Part shown: piece by piece, positions 17,425 to 26,500 of the stretch
How the letters are laid out: each line of letters opens with the position of its first letter
Position numbering within the stretch: position 1 is the first letter of the stretch
From: Streptomyces sp. NBC_00523
GTDB taxonomy: Bacteria; Actinomycetota; Actinomycetes; Streptomycetales; Streptomycetaceae
Length of the DNA: 64,000 nucleotides
Direction: 5' to 3'
NCBI RefSeq assembly: GCF_036346615.1
Contig: NZ_CP107836.1
Coordinates: 992,001 to 1,056,000, forward strand
Translations under genes and position numbers: made by a program
The notes under the pieces: model-generated
Databases searched by the model: none
Told to the model about the DNA's origin: nothing
Seen by the model: only the letters and a program-made list of their open reading frames with translations

Positions 17425-18180
17425 TCAGCCGACTCCGGCATTCAGGAAAATGCCCCCGTCGACCACCAGGGTCTGGCCCGTGATCCACGCGGACTGGCCG
17501 GAGGTGAGGAAGGCGGCCGCGCCGCCGATGTCCTCCGGAACGCCCAGCCGGCCGAGCGGGTAGGCGGCGGCCGCCTCCTCCTCGCGGCCCTCGTACAGCG
17601 CCTGGGCGAAGCGGGTCTTGACGACCGCCGGGGCGATCGTGTTGACCCGGACCACCGGCGCGAACTCGTGCGCCAGCTGGAGGGTCAGGTTGACCATGGC
17701 CGCCTTGCTCATGCCGTACGCGCCGATGAAGGGCGAGGCGGAGACCCCGGCGACCGAGGCGATGTTGACGATCGCCCCGCCGTTCTCCTTCTGCCACGCC
17801 TTCCAGGTCTGCTGGGCGAAGCCGAGCGCCGAGACCACGTTGGTCTCGAAGACCTTGCGGGCGACGTTCAGGTCGAGCTCCGCGATCGGCCCGAAGACCG
17901 GGTTGGTGCCGGCGTTGTTGACCAGGAAGTCGACCCGGCCGAACGCCTCCATGGTGCGCGCGACGGCCACCGCCTGGTGCGCCTCGTCGTGCGCCTTGCC
18001 GGCGACGCCGATGACCCGGTCGGCGCCGAGCGTCTCGACGGCCTCCTTCAGGGCGTCCTCGTTGCGCCCGGTGATGCACACCCGGTCGCCGCGCTCCACG
18101 AGGGCCTGCGCGATGCCGTAGCCGATCCCCCGGCTCGCGCCGGTGATCAGCGCGACCTTGCCGCTGTCCTGCACAGTCAT
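17425..18180 (-). CDS. SDR family oxidoreductase (FabG-like)
   Basis: The 251-residue protein is a classical short-chain dehydrogenase: cofactor loop TGASRGIG at 13-20, NNAG near 92, and catalytic Ser (NIASVAG) with Tyr-x-x-x-Lys as YGMSK. ATG 18180 lies 20 bp from the stop of the upstream fabG-like gene, so the two form an operon. It probably reduces a 3-oxoacyl thioester or related ketone with NAD(P)H. S. coelicolor is known to have several fabG paralogues outside the main fab cluster, and this pair fits that description. Confidence 0.9.
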   Translation of the reverse strand: MTVQDSGKVALITGASRGIGYGIAQALVERGDRVCITGRNEDALKEAVETLGADRVIGVAGKAHDEAHQAVAVARTMEAFGRVDFLVNNAGTNPVFGPIAELDLNVARKVFETNVVSALGFAQQTWKAWQKENGGAIVNIASVAGVSASPFIGAYGMSKAAMVNLTLQLAHEFAPVVRVNTIAPAVVKTRFAQALYEGREEEAAAAYPLGRLGVPEDIGGAAAFLTSGQSAWITGQTLVVDGGIFLNAGVG

Positions 18181-18200
18181 GATGTCCGCAGCCCTTCGGG

Positions 18201-18962
18201 TCAGTTGAGCGGTCCGCCGGCCACGTACATGACCTGGCCGGAGACGAAGCCGGCCGCGTCGCCCGCGAAGAAGGCGATGGCGTTGGCGATGTCGTCGGGG
18301 ACGCCGACGCGCTGGACCGGGATCTGCGTGGCGGCGGCCGCCTGGAACTCCTCGAAGCCCATGCCGACGCGGGCCGCGGTCTGCGCGGTCATCTCGGTGA
18401 CGATGAAGCCGGGCGCGACGGCGTTGGCGGTGATGCCGAACTTGCCGAGCTCCTTGGCGAGGGTCTTGGTGAAGCCCTGGAGGCCGGCCTTGACCGCCGC
18501 GTAGTTGGCCTGGCCGCGGTTGCCGAGCGCCGAGGAGGAGGACAGCGACACGATACGGCCGAACTTGGCGTCCACCATGTGCTTCTGGACGGCCTTCGCC
18601 ATCAGGAACGCGCCCTTGAGGTGCACGTTCATCACGGTGTCCCAGTCGGACTCGCTCATCTTGAAGAGGAGGTTGTCGCGGAGCACGCCCGCGTTGTTGA
18701 CGAGGATGGTCGGGGCGCCGAGCTCGGCGGCGACCCGCGCGACGGCGGCCTCGACCTGGGCGCTGTCCGACACGTCGCAGCCGACGGCGAGGGCCTTGCC
18801 CCCGGCGGCCGTGATCTTCTCGACGGTGTCCTTGCAGGCCGCCTCGTCGAGGTCGAGTACGGCGACGGCGCGGCCCTCGGCCGCCAGACGTACCGCGGTG
18901 GCGGCACCGATGCCCCGGGCCGCCCCCGTCACGATGGCTACGCGCTGCTCGCTGGTCGACAT
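18201..18962 (-). CDS. fabG: 3-oxoacyl-ACP reductase-like SDR
   Basis: The 253-residue classical SDR has TGAARGIG at 12-19, CDVSD for the adenine ring, NNAGVLRDNLLFKM, and the SSSSALGNRGQANYAAVKAG active site (Ser, Tyr, Lys). The sequence NNAGVLRDN and the C-terminal VSGQVMYVAGG are close to FabG-type enzymes, which reduce 3-oxoacyl-ACP in fatty-acid synthesis or 3-oxoacyl-CoA in degradation. ATG 18962 has GAGGAG 7 nt upstream. It is first in a two-gene operon, with an inverted repeat 71 bp upstream that could be an operator. Confidence 0.9.
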   Translation of the reverse strand: MSTSEQRVAIVTGAARGIGAATAVRLAAEGRAVAVLDLDEAACKDTVEKITAAGGKALAVGCDVSDSAQVEAAVARVAAELGAPTILVNNAGVLRDNLLFKMSESDWDTVMNVHLKGAFLMAKAVQKHMVDAKFGRIVSLSSSSALGNRGQANYAAVKAGLQGFTKTLAKELGKFGITANAVAPGFIVTEMTAQTAARVGMGFEEFQAAAATQIPVQRVGVPDDIANAIAFFAGDAAGFVSGQVMYVAGGPLN

Positions 18963-19032
18963 GCTTGGCTCTCCTCGCCCTTGGATAGCCGCTCAGCGGA
19001 CGTCGGGGGCTCCGGAGAGAAACCGCCCGATG

Positions 19033-19050
19033 ACTGAGCAACCGCTTAGT
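19033..19050. promoter_or_regulatory. Candidate operator upstream of the two-SDR operon
   Basis: ACTGAGCAACCGCTTAGT is an inverted repeat of 7-bp arms with one mismatch and a 4-bp spacer. The size fits a TetR-family site of the kind that controls acyl-CoA metabolism genes. No regulator gene is adjacent. Confidence 0.5.
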
Positions 19051-19174
19051 ACCTTCAGCAGACGAGACGCTAGAAGCCCTGGCACCCGGTGTCAACGGGC
19101 CACGGGCGCAGCGGTGCATGTCACACTCCGCCGGGCCGCCGTCACGCGAGGGCGGACGGCGGCCGGGGCGGGAA

Positions 19175-19558
19175 TCAGCGCACCAGCAGGTCGAGCAGCC
19201 GCTCCACCTCGGCCTCGGGGTCGGCGGTGAGGCCGCTGTGCACGGGACCGGGCTGGACGACGGTGGAGCGCGGCGCGATCAGCCAGCGGAAGCGGCGGCC
19301 CGCGTCGTCACCGGCGGCCTGGCCCGCGTCCGTACCGCCGCGGCAGACGCCCTCGACGGCGTGCAGCGCGGCCCGGACGCCGGTCACGTCGGCGCCGGGG
19401 TCGAGCGCCTTCAGCTTGGTCTCGTCCAGCTCGGTGCGGGCGGCCACGAAGCCCTTGGCGCGGCAGTAGACCACCACCCCGGCGTTGAAGCACTCCCCGC
19501 GCTGGACGCGGGGGACGACGCGCAGCAGCGCGTACTCGAAGACATCGCGCCCGCTCAT
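19175..19558 (-). CDS. DUF3037 family protein
   Basis: The 127-residue protein starts MSGRDVFEYALLRVVPRVQR and continues GECFNAGVVVYC, the recognisable opening of DUF3037. Its ATG overlaps the last bases of the HipA-like kinase in an ATGA arrangement, so translation is coupled. HipA-like kinase plus DUF3037 is a recurring gene pair in bacteria, which suggests that the two products work together; the function is not established. No membrane segment is present. Confidence 0.88.
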   Translation of the reverse strand: MSGRDVFEYALLRVVPRVQRGECFNAGVVVYCRAKGFVAARTELDETKLKALDPGADVTGVRAALHAVEGVCRGGTDAGQAAGDDAGRRFRWLIAPRSTVVQPGPVHSGLTADPEAEVERLLDLLVR

Positions 19559-20406
19559 GCCCGGCCGCCCTTCTCGCCGTCGGCGGCGTGGCCGCGCGGG
19601 GCGAGCCGTTCGGTGATCCAGCCCGGGGCCTGGGACGGCTTGTCGGGGGTGGGCGCGTCCAGGACGATGCGCTCGTGGATGGTGGCCGCGCGGGCGGCCA
19701 GCGCGTCCACGTACGCCTGCCGCAGCTCGTCCGTCGAGCCAAAGCCCGGCTCGTCCACCAGCCACTCGTCGGGGACGTCGGCGGCGGCCTCGGCGAGCAG
19801 CTCGGGCGTCACCAGCGGGGCGAGCTCGGCGGCGGCCGACGCGATGTCGGGGCCGAAGGGCGCGAGGGCGTGGTCGGAGGCGTTGTACGGCCTGGCGGCG
19901 GACGCCTGGGCGCCGGGCCAGTTGTGGTGCCAGATCATGGTGGCGCCGTGGTCGATGAGCCAGAGGTCGCCGTGCCAGACGAGCATGTTCGGGTTGCGCC
20001 AGGACCGGTCGACGTTGTTGATCAGCGCGTCGAACCAGACGACCCGCCCGGCCTCGTGCGGGTCGACCTCGTAGGCGAGCGCGTCGAAGCCGAGCGAGCC
20101 GGGCAGGAAGTCCATCCCGAGGTTCAGTCCGCCGCTGGCCTTCAGCAGCTCCTGCACCTCCTGGTCGGGCTCGGCGAGCCCGATGACCGGGTCGAGCTGA
20201 ATCTGCACGAGCTCGGGCACCCGCAGCCCGAGCCGCCGCCCGAGCTGCCCGCAGATCACCTCCGCGACGAGGGTCTTGCGGCCCTGCCCGGCTCCGGTGA
20301 ACTTCATGACGTACGTGCCGAGGTCGTCGGCCTCGACGATCCCGGGGAGCGAGCCGCCTTCACGCAGGGGCGTGACATAGCGGGTCGCTACAACCTCTTG
20401 CAACAC
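19555..20406 (-). CDS. HipA-like protein kinase family
   Basis: The 283-residue protein shows the HipA-type fold order: an N-terminal nucleotide lobe with YVMKFTGAGQGRKTLVAE, whose Lys corresponds to the ATP-binding lysine, then FDALINNVDRSWRNPNML with catalytic Asp and Asn, and LWLIDHGATM, the metal-binding Asp (the DFG equivalent). HipA kinases phosphorylate proteins such as glutamyl-tRNA synthetase in toxin-antitoxin systems, but this shorter form has no HipB neighbour and is instead coupled to DUF3037. The start is a GTG at 20406, with TTG 20403 as alternative; no clear Shine-Dalgarno decides. Confidence 0.87.
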   Translation of the reverse strand: MLQEVVATRYVTPLREGGSLPGIVEADDLGTYVMKFTGAGQGRKTLVAEVICGQLGRRLGLRVPELVQIQLDPVIGLAEPDQEVQELLKASGGLNLGMDFLPGSLGFDALAYEVDPHEAGRVVWFDALINNVDRSWRNPNMLVWHGDLWLIDHGATMIWHHNWPGAQASAARPYNASDHALAPFGPDIASAAAELAPLVTPELLAEAAADVPDEWLVDEPGFGSTDELRQAYVDALAARAATIHERIVLDAPTPDKPSQAPGWITERLAPRGHAADGEKGGRA

Positions 20407-20564
20407 TTTCCCAGGCCACCCATCTCTTCTGCCCGAGCGGACCGTCGAGGGCGCCGCGTCGCCCGCTGCCCCCTCCGGTATGAAGTGAGCATAGTAACCG
20501 AGGGTGACCGCTGACGAAGAGTGGGCGAGCGGGGGTGCCTGGACGCCGGTTCAGAGACGCGGAT

Positions 20565-21158
20565 TCAGGCCGAGGGGCACTTTCCTGTCGCGACGTGCAG
20601 TTCGACGTGTTCCGAGGCCTTGTACGGTGCGCCAGGTTTCGGGCTCTGGCTGCAGATCTCTCCGTGCACCTGAGGGACGCCCTCCGGGCCAACAGCGCCG
20701 CGGCTTCCGTAGAACACGGCAATGAACTGGCTGTTGTACCCCTTCTTCAGCAGCCGCTCATAGGATTCCTCGAAATCCTTCCCTATGAGGTCAGGTGTCT
20801 TGGGGGTGGGAACATGGGCGTCCCAATGATCCGGGCACTTCTCCCCACGCGGGACAGCAGCGAAATCAATGGAGTCCGGAGCCATTCCCTTTCTCGTCAG
20901 GCACGCCCTCCACAGTTCCGTGTGCTGCAAATCCACGGTCCGGCCGAGGTCTGTCGCATCTCGGACGGAGAAGCCCAGGCCCTTCCCGGCGGCTTCTTTC
21001 ATTTTTATGGGCAGGCTGTCCGGAGGCAGGGGCGTGGACGCGGGTTTGCTTCGTGCGGCCGATGCCGTGCCGTCGGACGTATGGTTCGAGCAGCCTGCGC
21101 TCAAGGCGGCAACGGCCAAGATCGAAGCCATGGTCCCGCCGAACGATTTCAGTTTCAT
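20565..21158 (-). CDS. Secreted lipoprotein with PASTA-like C-terminus
   Basis: ATG 21158 opens a 197-residue protein with a signal peptide and lipobox LSAGC (Cys23). After a Ser/Pro linker comes a C-terminal region beginning TPDLIGKDFEESYERLLKKGY and ending VELHVATGKCPSA, which resembles a PASTA domain (P-x-L-x-G start, beta-strand end) as found in Ser/Thr kinases and PBPs that bind peptidoglycan. Several cysteines suggest disulfides. The region is less GC-rich than its surroundings. Both the PASTA assignment and the role are tentative. Confidence 0.75.
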   Translation of the reverse strand: MKLKSFGGTMASILAVAALSAGCSNHTSDGTASAARSKPASTPLPPDSLPIKMKEAAGKGLGFSVRDATDLGRTVDLQHTELWRACLTRKGMAPDSIDFAAVPRGEKCPDHWDAHVPTPKTPDLIGKDFEESYERLLKKGYNSQFIAVFYGSRGAVGPEGVPQVHGEICSQSPKPGAPYKASEHVELHVATGKCPSA

Positions 21159-21305
21159 GGCCCACTTTCCCGTTCCTGTGCGCTGCGCGGCGGCCACGCC
21201 GGCGATCCCTCGGTACCGATCGTGATCAAGGGATCGATGTCGCGCAGGCCGACGGGCATGGCGCGTCCTCATACGATCGCCATGCCCGTCCTGGTTGCTT
21301 AGGGC

Positions 21306-21731
21306 TCAGGCCCAAACGGCGGTGCCGACATCGGTGTTCGGGTTGCAGCCGGAGGTCCAGTCGAGTCCGCCGGTCGGCGTGCCCTGGTAGTTACCGGTGC
21401 ACGACCAGATGACCAGCGGCCTTCCCTCTGCGATGTCCAGGTTCTTCGTGAGGGTGGTGCCGGCGCCGCTGTGGTTCCAGTAGTAGTAGGTGCTCGCTGC
21501 GCTCCCGTAGCTGAGGACACCGATACCGGAACGGCCGTCCTTCTTGAGGTCGTAGATAGTGAATATCTCGCCGTAGGCCTTGAAGTGTGCCTTCGCCGGG
21601 AAATCGCCGCCGACCGGCCTGGCGTACGCCGTGCCGTCCTGGCTGCCGTCCGCGTGGCTGGTGGCTGCGCTCGTCATCGTAAATGCGAGGGCTGCGACCG
21701 CGACACTGAGGGCTCTCGTGATCTTGTTCAT
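21306..21731 (-). CDS. Small secreted protein of unknown function
   Basis: The 141-residue protein begins at ATG 21731 with GGGAG about 6 nt upstream; an in-frame ATG at 21743 lacks a Shine-Dalgarno. It has a clear Sec signal with likely cleavage after SHA (about residue 27). The mature 110-residue domain is Gly/Tyr/Thr rich, with two cysteines (WSCTGN and SGCNPN) that probably pair. No enzymatic motif is recognised. It lies in a less GC-rich island together with the PASTA-like lipoprotein. Confidence 0.78.
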   Translation of the reverse strand: MNKITRALSVAVAALAFTMTSAATSHADGSQDGTAYARPVGGDFPAKAHFKAYGEIFTIYDLKKDGRSGIGVLSYGSAASTYYYWNHSGAGTTLTKNLDIAEGRPLVIWSCTGNYQGTPTGGLDWTSGCNPNTDVGTAVWA

Positions 21732-22285
21732 TTCAACTCCCATGAAACGAGTAGCTGCATGCTGCAACTGAAGGTCTTGTGAAACTCGCACGCCGTTCGC
21801 GCGGGGTCTTGTCCATGCGCGCGCCCATCGGGTCGCGGCATGTTGGTGAGCGACCGGACGGTCAAGGCGGCAGACACGTGACTCTCGCCATGAAGAATTC
21901 CCCTCCCCAGAGGACAGCTGACCGCGAACCGACTCCCATGTCGTCACAGTCGGTGACCTGTTCGATGGCGCGCAGAGCGGTACCGGCCCGTACGCCGGTC
22001 CAGACCATAAGCGCCTCAAGCCGCATCGGCGCGCTCAGCGATCATGAATGGCTGGTTTCGTGAACGGATCCCTTGATTCCAGATCCACCTGGGGACCGGG
22101 CGCTACCTGCGCTGATGACAGAAGGTCAGGTTCCGGTGTCCGGGAAGCGCCGAACGGATTGGCTTGTTTCCAACCCTCGCAATCAGGAGAGTGCTGGCGT
22201 CATATGACTCGCGTCTTCAGGGCAGCCGATCAGCCGGGATGACGGCCAGTCACCAAACGCGGCGCCGATGAGCTCGCGGGCGCGT
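21732..22285. other. About 550 bp without a supported gene
   Basis: Only short frames with poor codon pattern occur here. An imperfect inverted repeat AGCTGCA-TGC-TGCAACT lies at about 21753-21769, just upstream of the small secreted protein, and may be part of its promoter. No RNA gene, repeat or att-like sequence is recognised. Confidence 0.6.
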
Positions 22286-23320
22286 TCAGTGCTGTGTCTT
22301 CGACGCCCAGACCGGTGCGCCTCCCGAGTAGATGACCAGGTTGCCGTCCTTCTGGAGGCGCAGGATCGCGCCGCGGTGGCCCTGGGTCTTGCTGGCCCAG
22401 ACCGGGCGGCTGTCGGCGGTGTAGACGACCAGGTTGCCGTCCGCCTGGAAGACCGCCTGGTAGTTGTGGCCGAAAGTCATCGTGGCCCAGCGGGGCTTGT
22501 CATTCTCGTCGTAGACGACGAGGTTGCCGTCGCGCTGCATCCGCAGCCTCGTCCTGTTCGCCTCGATGGATTCGCCCGCTCGCAGCACCCTGGTGGCCGT
22601 GACCGTGATGTCCGTAGGCCGGGACGGCTTCTTCACCGGTTTCGGGCTCGGCTTCGCGGTCTGCTTCGGGCTCGGCTTCGGGCTCGGCTTCGGCGAGGGC
22701 TTCTTCGTCGGGGAGGGCGGGGGCGGCGCCACCGGGGCCTGCTTCGGCACGACCTCCTTCGGCGTCGGTGTCTTCTTGGGCTTCGCCGGCTTCGAGGGCG
22801 ACGCGCTCGACGAGGCGTACGCCTGCGCCCCCTCCCTGGTCGGTTCGCCGCCGCCGAGGAGCGTGCCCGCCTGGTTGGCGACCGTGGTGTCGTGCCGCTC
22901 GGGCTCACCGTGGCGGCTCATGAGGAGGACCGGCACGGCGACCAGGGCGGCGCCCAACAGCGCGGCGCCCGCCAGCAGGGGGCGGCTCGGGCGCCCCGCG
23001 GGGGCCGCCGCACCGGGCGGCGGGTCCTCCGACGCCGAAGCCGCCAGCGCCTCGGCGACCCCCGGTTCCGCCGCCGCCTCGGGGGCGGAACCGGAGGTCT
23101 CCGCCTCCGGGGCGGAGGGAGCCGCTTCCGCCTCGGGCTCGGAGGCCGAGGTCCCGTCGTTCTTGTCCGGCGCCCGCTCATCCGGCGCCTGCGCCGGGCG
23201 CGTACCGGCGGAGGCCTCCTCGGGAACGGCAGCGGCGGTCCCGGGCGCCGTCTCCGGATCGGAAGCCGCCGCAGCCTCTTCCGTCGTCGCGTTCGCTGCC
23301 GTTCCGGTCCGGTCCGTCAT
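22286..23320 (-). CDS. Membrane-anchored protein with bulb-type mannose-lectin domain
   Basis: The 344-residue protein starts best at ATG 23320 (MTDRTG); ATG 23371 has no ribosome site. Residues 1-108 are acidic Ala/Glu/Pro-rich and cytoplasmic. A single membrane helix follows at about 114-133 (GRPSRPLLAGAALLGAALVA), then an exported linker with Lys-Pro-Ser-Pro repeats, and a C-terminal lectin of about 100 residues. That domain has three QRDGNLVVY/QADGNLVVY/QKDGNLVIY repeats, the QxDxNxVxY mannose-binding signature of B-type lectins, each ending in a PxWA turn. It probably binds glycans at the cell surface. Its tail, helix and linker closely resemble the protein at 60041-61141, which has a different lectin. 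Confidence 0.88.
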   Translation of the reverse strand: MTDRTGTAANATTEEAAAASDPETAPGTAAAVPEEASAGTRPAQAPDERAPDKNDGTSASEPEAEAAPSAPEAETSGSAPEAAAEPGVAEALAASASEDPPPGAAAPAGRPSRPLLAGAALLGAALVAVPVLLMSRHGEPERHDTTVANQAGTLLGGGEPTREGAQAYASSSASPSKPAKPKKTPTPKEVVPKQAPVAPPPPSPTKKPSPKPSPKPSPKQTAKPSPKPVKKPSRPTDITVTATRVLRAGESIEANRTRLRMQRDGNLVVYDENDKPRWATMTFGHNYQAVFQADGNLVVYTADSRPVWASKTQGHRGAILRLQKDGNLVIYSGGAPVWASKTQH

Positions 23321-23568
23321 CTGGCCCCATCCGTCCCGTAGTTCGTCGTACGTCCCCGTGAGCGCTCTCATTCACGCACACATGTGGGGGACACGTCATA
23401 TCTCTGGAATGAACAATGGGTCTCGGGGAAATCCCGGGCCGGGCACGGGTGTTACAGATCATCCCGTAATGCGCGGTCCGCCGCCCTCCGGGGTGGGATC
23501 GCAGGTGGGAGGAAGGCATGATGGGGCCGACCGCAACCCACGGGTGCCGATACGAGGAGGTCAGCGGA

Positions 23569-26500
23569 GTGCGCCAGGTACTGACGATCTGTCCGGAGGG
23601 CACCGGGGACGCCCGGACGATCGCAGAGGCTCTGGCGAGGGCGCGCGGCGGGGCGGTGCTCAGCGTGCGCCCGGGAACGTACGAGGAGAACCTCGTCGTC
23701 ACCACCCGCGTGACCATCGTCGCCGAGCAGTCACGCGGCAGCGTCCGGCTTGCGCCGCGCACCGGGACCGTGATCTCGCTGCGCGCCGACGCGCTGATGC
23801 TGACCGATCTGGTGGTGCAGGGCCAGGACGAGGAGGCGCCCGTCGTGGACGCCTCGCACGGGCAGGTCGCGATGCAGAGCTGCGACGTCTCCGGCGCTTC
23901 CTGGGCGACCGTCCTCGCCCGGAACTCCGGCTCGCTGGCCATGCGCGAGTGCCGGGTCTCCAGCCGGACCGGCGCGGGCGTCGTCGTCACCTCCGCCAGT
24001 GAGAGCTCGCTGGAGTCGTGCACCTTCGAGCACCTGGGCACCAGCGGCGTGGTGATCGGCGAGCGCGGCAGGGCGACGGTACGCGGTTGCACCGTGCGCG
24101 ACGCACGCGGCAACGGCCTGCTGGCCAACGGCGACGCCCAGGTCTCCGTCGAGGACTGCGACCTCTCCTCGACCGACAAGCCCGCGCTGGCGCTGGAGGA
24201 GCGCAGCGCGGTCCGGGTGCTGCGGACCGTGATCCACGACACCGCGATCGGCGCGCACCTGACCAGCGCCGCCCGGGTCGAGCTGGACGACGTGCGGGTC
24301 AACGGCACCACCGGCCAGGGCATCATCGTCTCGCACGGCGCCGACCCGGTGCTGCGCCGCTGCCGCACCTCCCGCACGGCGGGCAACGGCCTCTTCGTCA
24401 CCGACCGTTCGCGGGGCACGTACGAGGACTGCTGGCTGAGCGGCGCCCAGGCACCGGCGCTGCGCGTGGCGGGTTCCTCCTCCCCCACCCTGACCTCACT
24501 GACCGTCCGGGACGGCGAGGCCGAGGCCGTGCTGCTGGAGGAGGACTCGGCGGCCGAGCTGGACCGCGTGGAGATCCTGGACGTCAGGGGCACCGGCGTG
24601 GTGGTCAGGGGCGGCGCCAACCCGCTGGTGCGCAGGGCCCGCATCACCGGCACGGGCGGCACCGGCGTCTCAGTGACCGACGGCGGGCGCGGCCGGGTGG
24701 AGGACTGCTCGGTGGAGTCGCCGGGCGGCGCCGGAGTGACGGTGGCCTCGGGCGGCAACGTCTATCTGGCGGGCCTGCAGGTGACCGGTCCCGGCGGCGC
24801 CGGTCTGGAGATCGGCGGCGAGGGCACGGCGGCGCTGCGCGACGGCGAGCTGGTGTCGGCGGGCGGCTGCGGTGTCGTCGTGGACAGCGGCGGCGAGCTG
24901 ACCGCGACCCGGGTGCGGGCCGCCGCCGCGACCGACTACGGCTTCCTGGTCCGCGAGGGCGGCCGGGCCAACCTCAACGGCTGCGAGGCGGCGGGCAACG
25001 GCCGGGACGGCATCCGGGTGGAGACCGAGTCGCCGGTGTCGGTGGTCGGCTGTACGGTGCGCGAGAACAAGGGCGGCGGGCTCGTCCAGTCCAGGGCCAG
25101 TGGCCGGCTCGCGGTGGAGAACCTGAACAGCACCGGCAACGAGGCCCGGGACGCCTGGGGTTACGGCGAGGCCGAGGGCACCGACCCGGCGGGCACCGTC
25201 CCCGAGTCGGACGGTCCCAGCCGCCCGGACGGCCCCATGGCCGCGCTGGAGAACCTGATCGGCCTGGACAACGTCAAGGAACAGGTCCGCACGCTGGTCA
25301 ACCTCACCCAGCTCGCCCGGCGCCGCGCCCAGCTGGGCATGTCCGCGCCGCCGATGAGCCGCCACCTGGTCTTCGCGGGCCCGCCCGGCACCGGCAAGAC
25401 GACGGTCGCGCGGCTCTACGGCACGATCCTGGCCGAGCTCGGGACGCTGCGCTCCGGGCATCTGGTCGAGGTCTCCCGGGCCGATCTGGTCGCGCAGGTC
25501 ATCGGCGGTACCGCCATCAAGACCACGGAGACCTTCGAACGGGCGCTGGGCGGTGTGCTGTTCATCGACGAGGCGTACGCGCTCACCTCCGACTCGCGCG
25601 GCTCGGGCGCCGACTTCGGCCGGGAGGCCGTGGACACGCTGCTGAAGCTGATGGAGGACCACCGCGACGACGTGGTGGTCGTGGTCGCCGGCTACTCCGG
25701 TGAGATGCGCGGCTTCCTCGGCTCCAACCCGGGTCTGGCCTCCCGGTTCTCGCGGACGGTGGAGTTCGAGAACTACTCGGTCCCCGAGCTGGTGGAGATC
25801 GTGGAGAGCATGTGCGGGCGCCACCAGTACGTGCTGAACGACGAGACCCGCACGGCGCTCGCGGCACACTTCGACCGGATACCGAAGGACGCCGGCTTCG
25901 GCAACGGCCGGGCGGCACGGCAGGTCTTCGAGGAGATGGTGGACCGGCAGGCGGTGCGGCTGGCCTCGCTGGCCCAGGTCACCGAGGAGGACCTCACGCT
26001 GCTGCTGCCGCAGGACATCAGCGAGGAGGCCGCCCGCCACTCCGAGGCCGGTCCGGACGGTGCCGACGCCGGGGACGACGCGCTCAGCCGCCTGGACGCC
26101 CTGGTCGGCCTCTCCGCGGTCAAGCGGGACGTCACCGACCTGGTCAACCTGGTCTCGACGGCCCGGCAGCGGGCGGCCGCCGGGCTGCCGGTGCCGCGCC
26201 TCAGCCACCACCTCGTCTTCACCGGACCACCCGGCACCGGCAAGACCACGGTGGCCCGGCTCTACGGCGAACTCCTCGTCTCCCTGGGCGTGCTGCCGCG
26301 CGGCCAGCTGGTCGAGGTGTCCCGCGCCGACATGGTCGGGCGCTACGTGGGCCACACCGCGCAGCTCACCAAGGAGGTCTTCGAGCGGGCGCTGGGCGGT
26401 GTGCTCTTCATCGACGAGGCGTACACGCTCACGCCGAGGGAGGCGTCCGGCGCCGACTTCGGCCGGGAGGCCGTGGACACGCTGCTGAAGCTGATGGAGG

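Noticed and set aside
21779..22242. Short plus-strand frames in the gap upstream of the small secreted protein
   Set aside because: No ribosome site, weak codon pattern and no similarity that I recognise.
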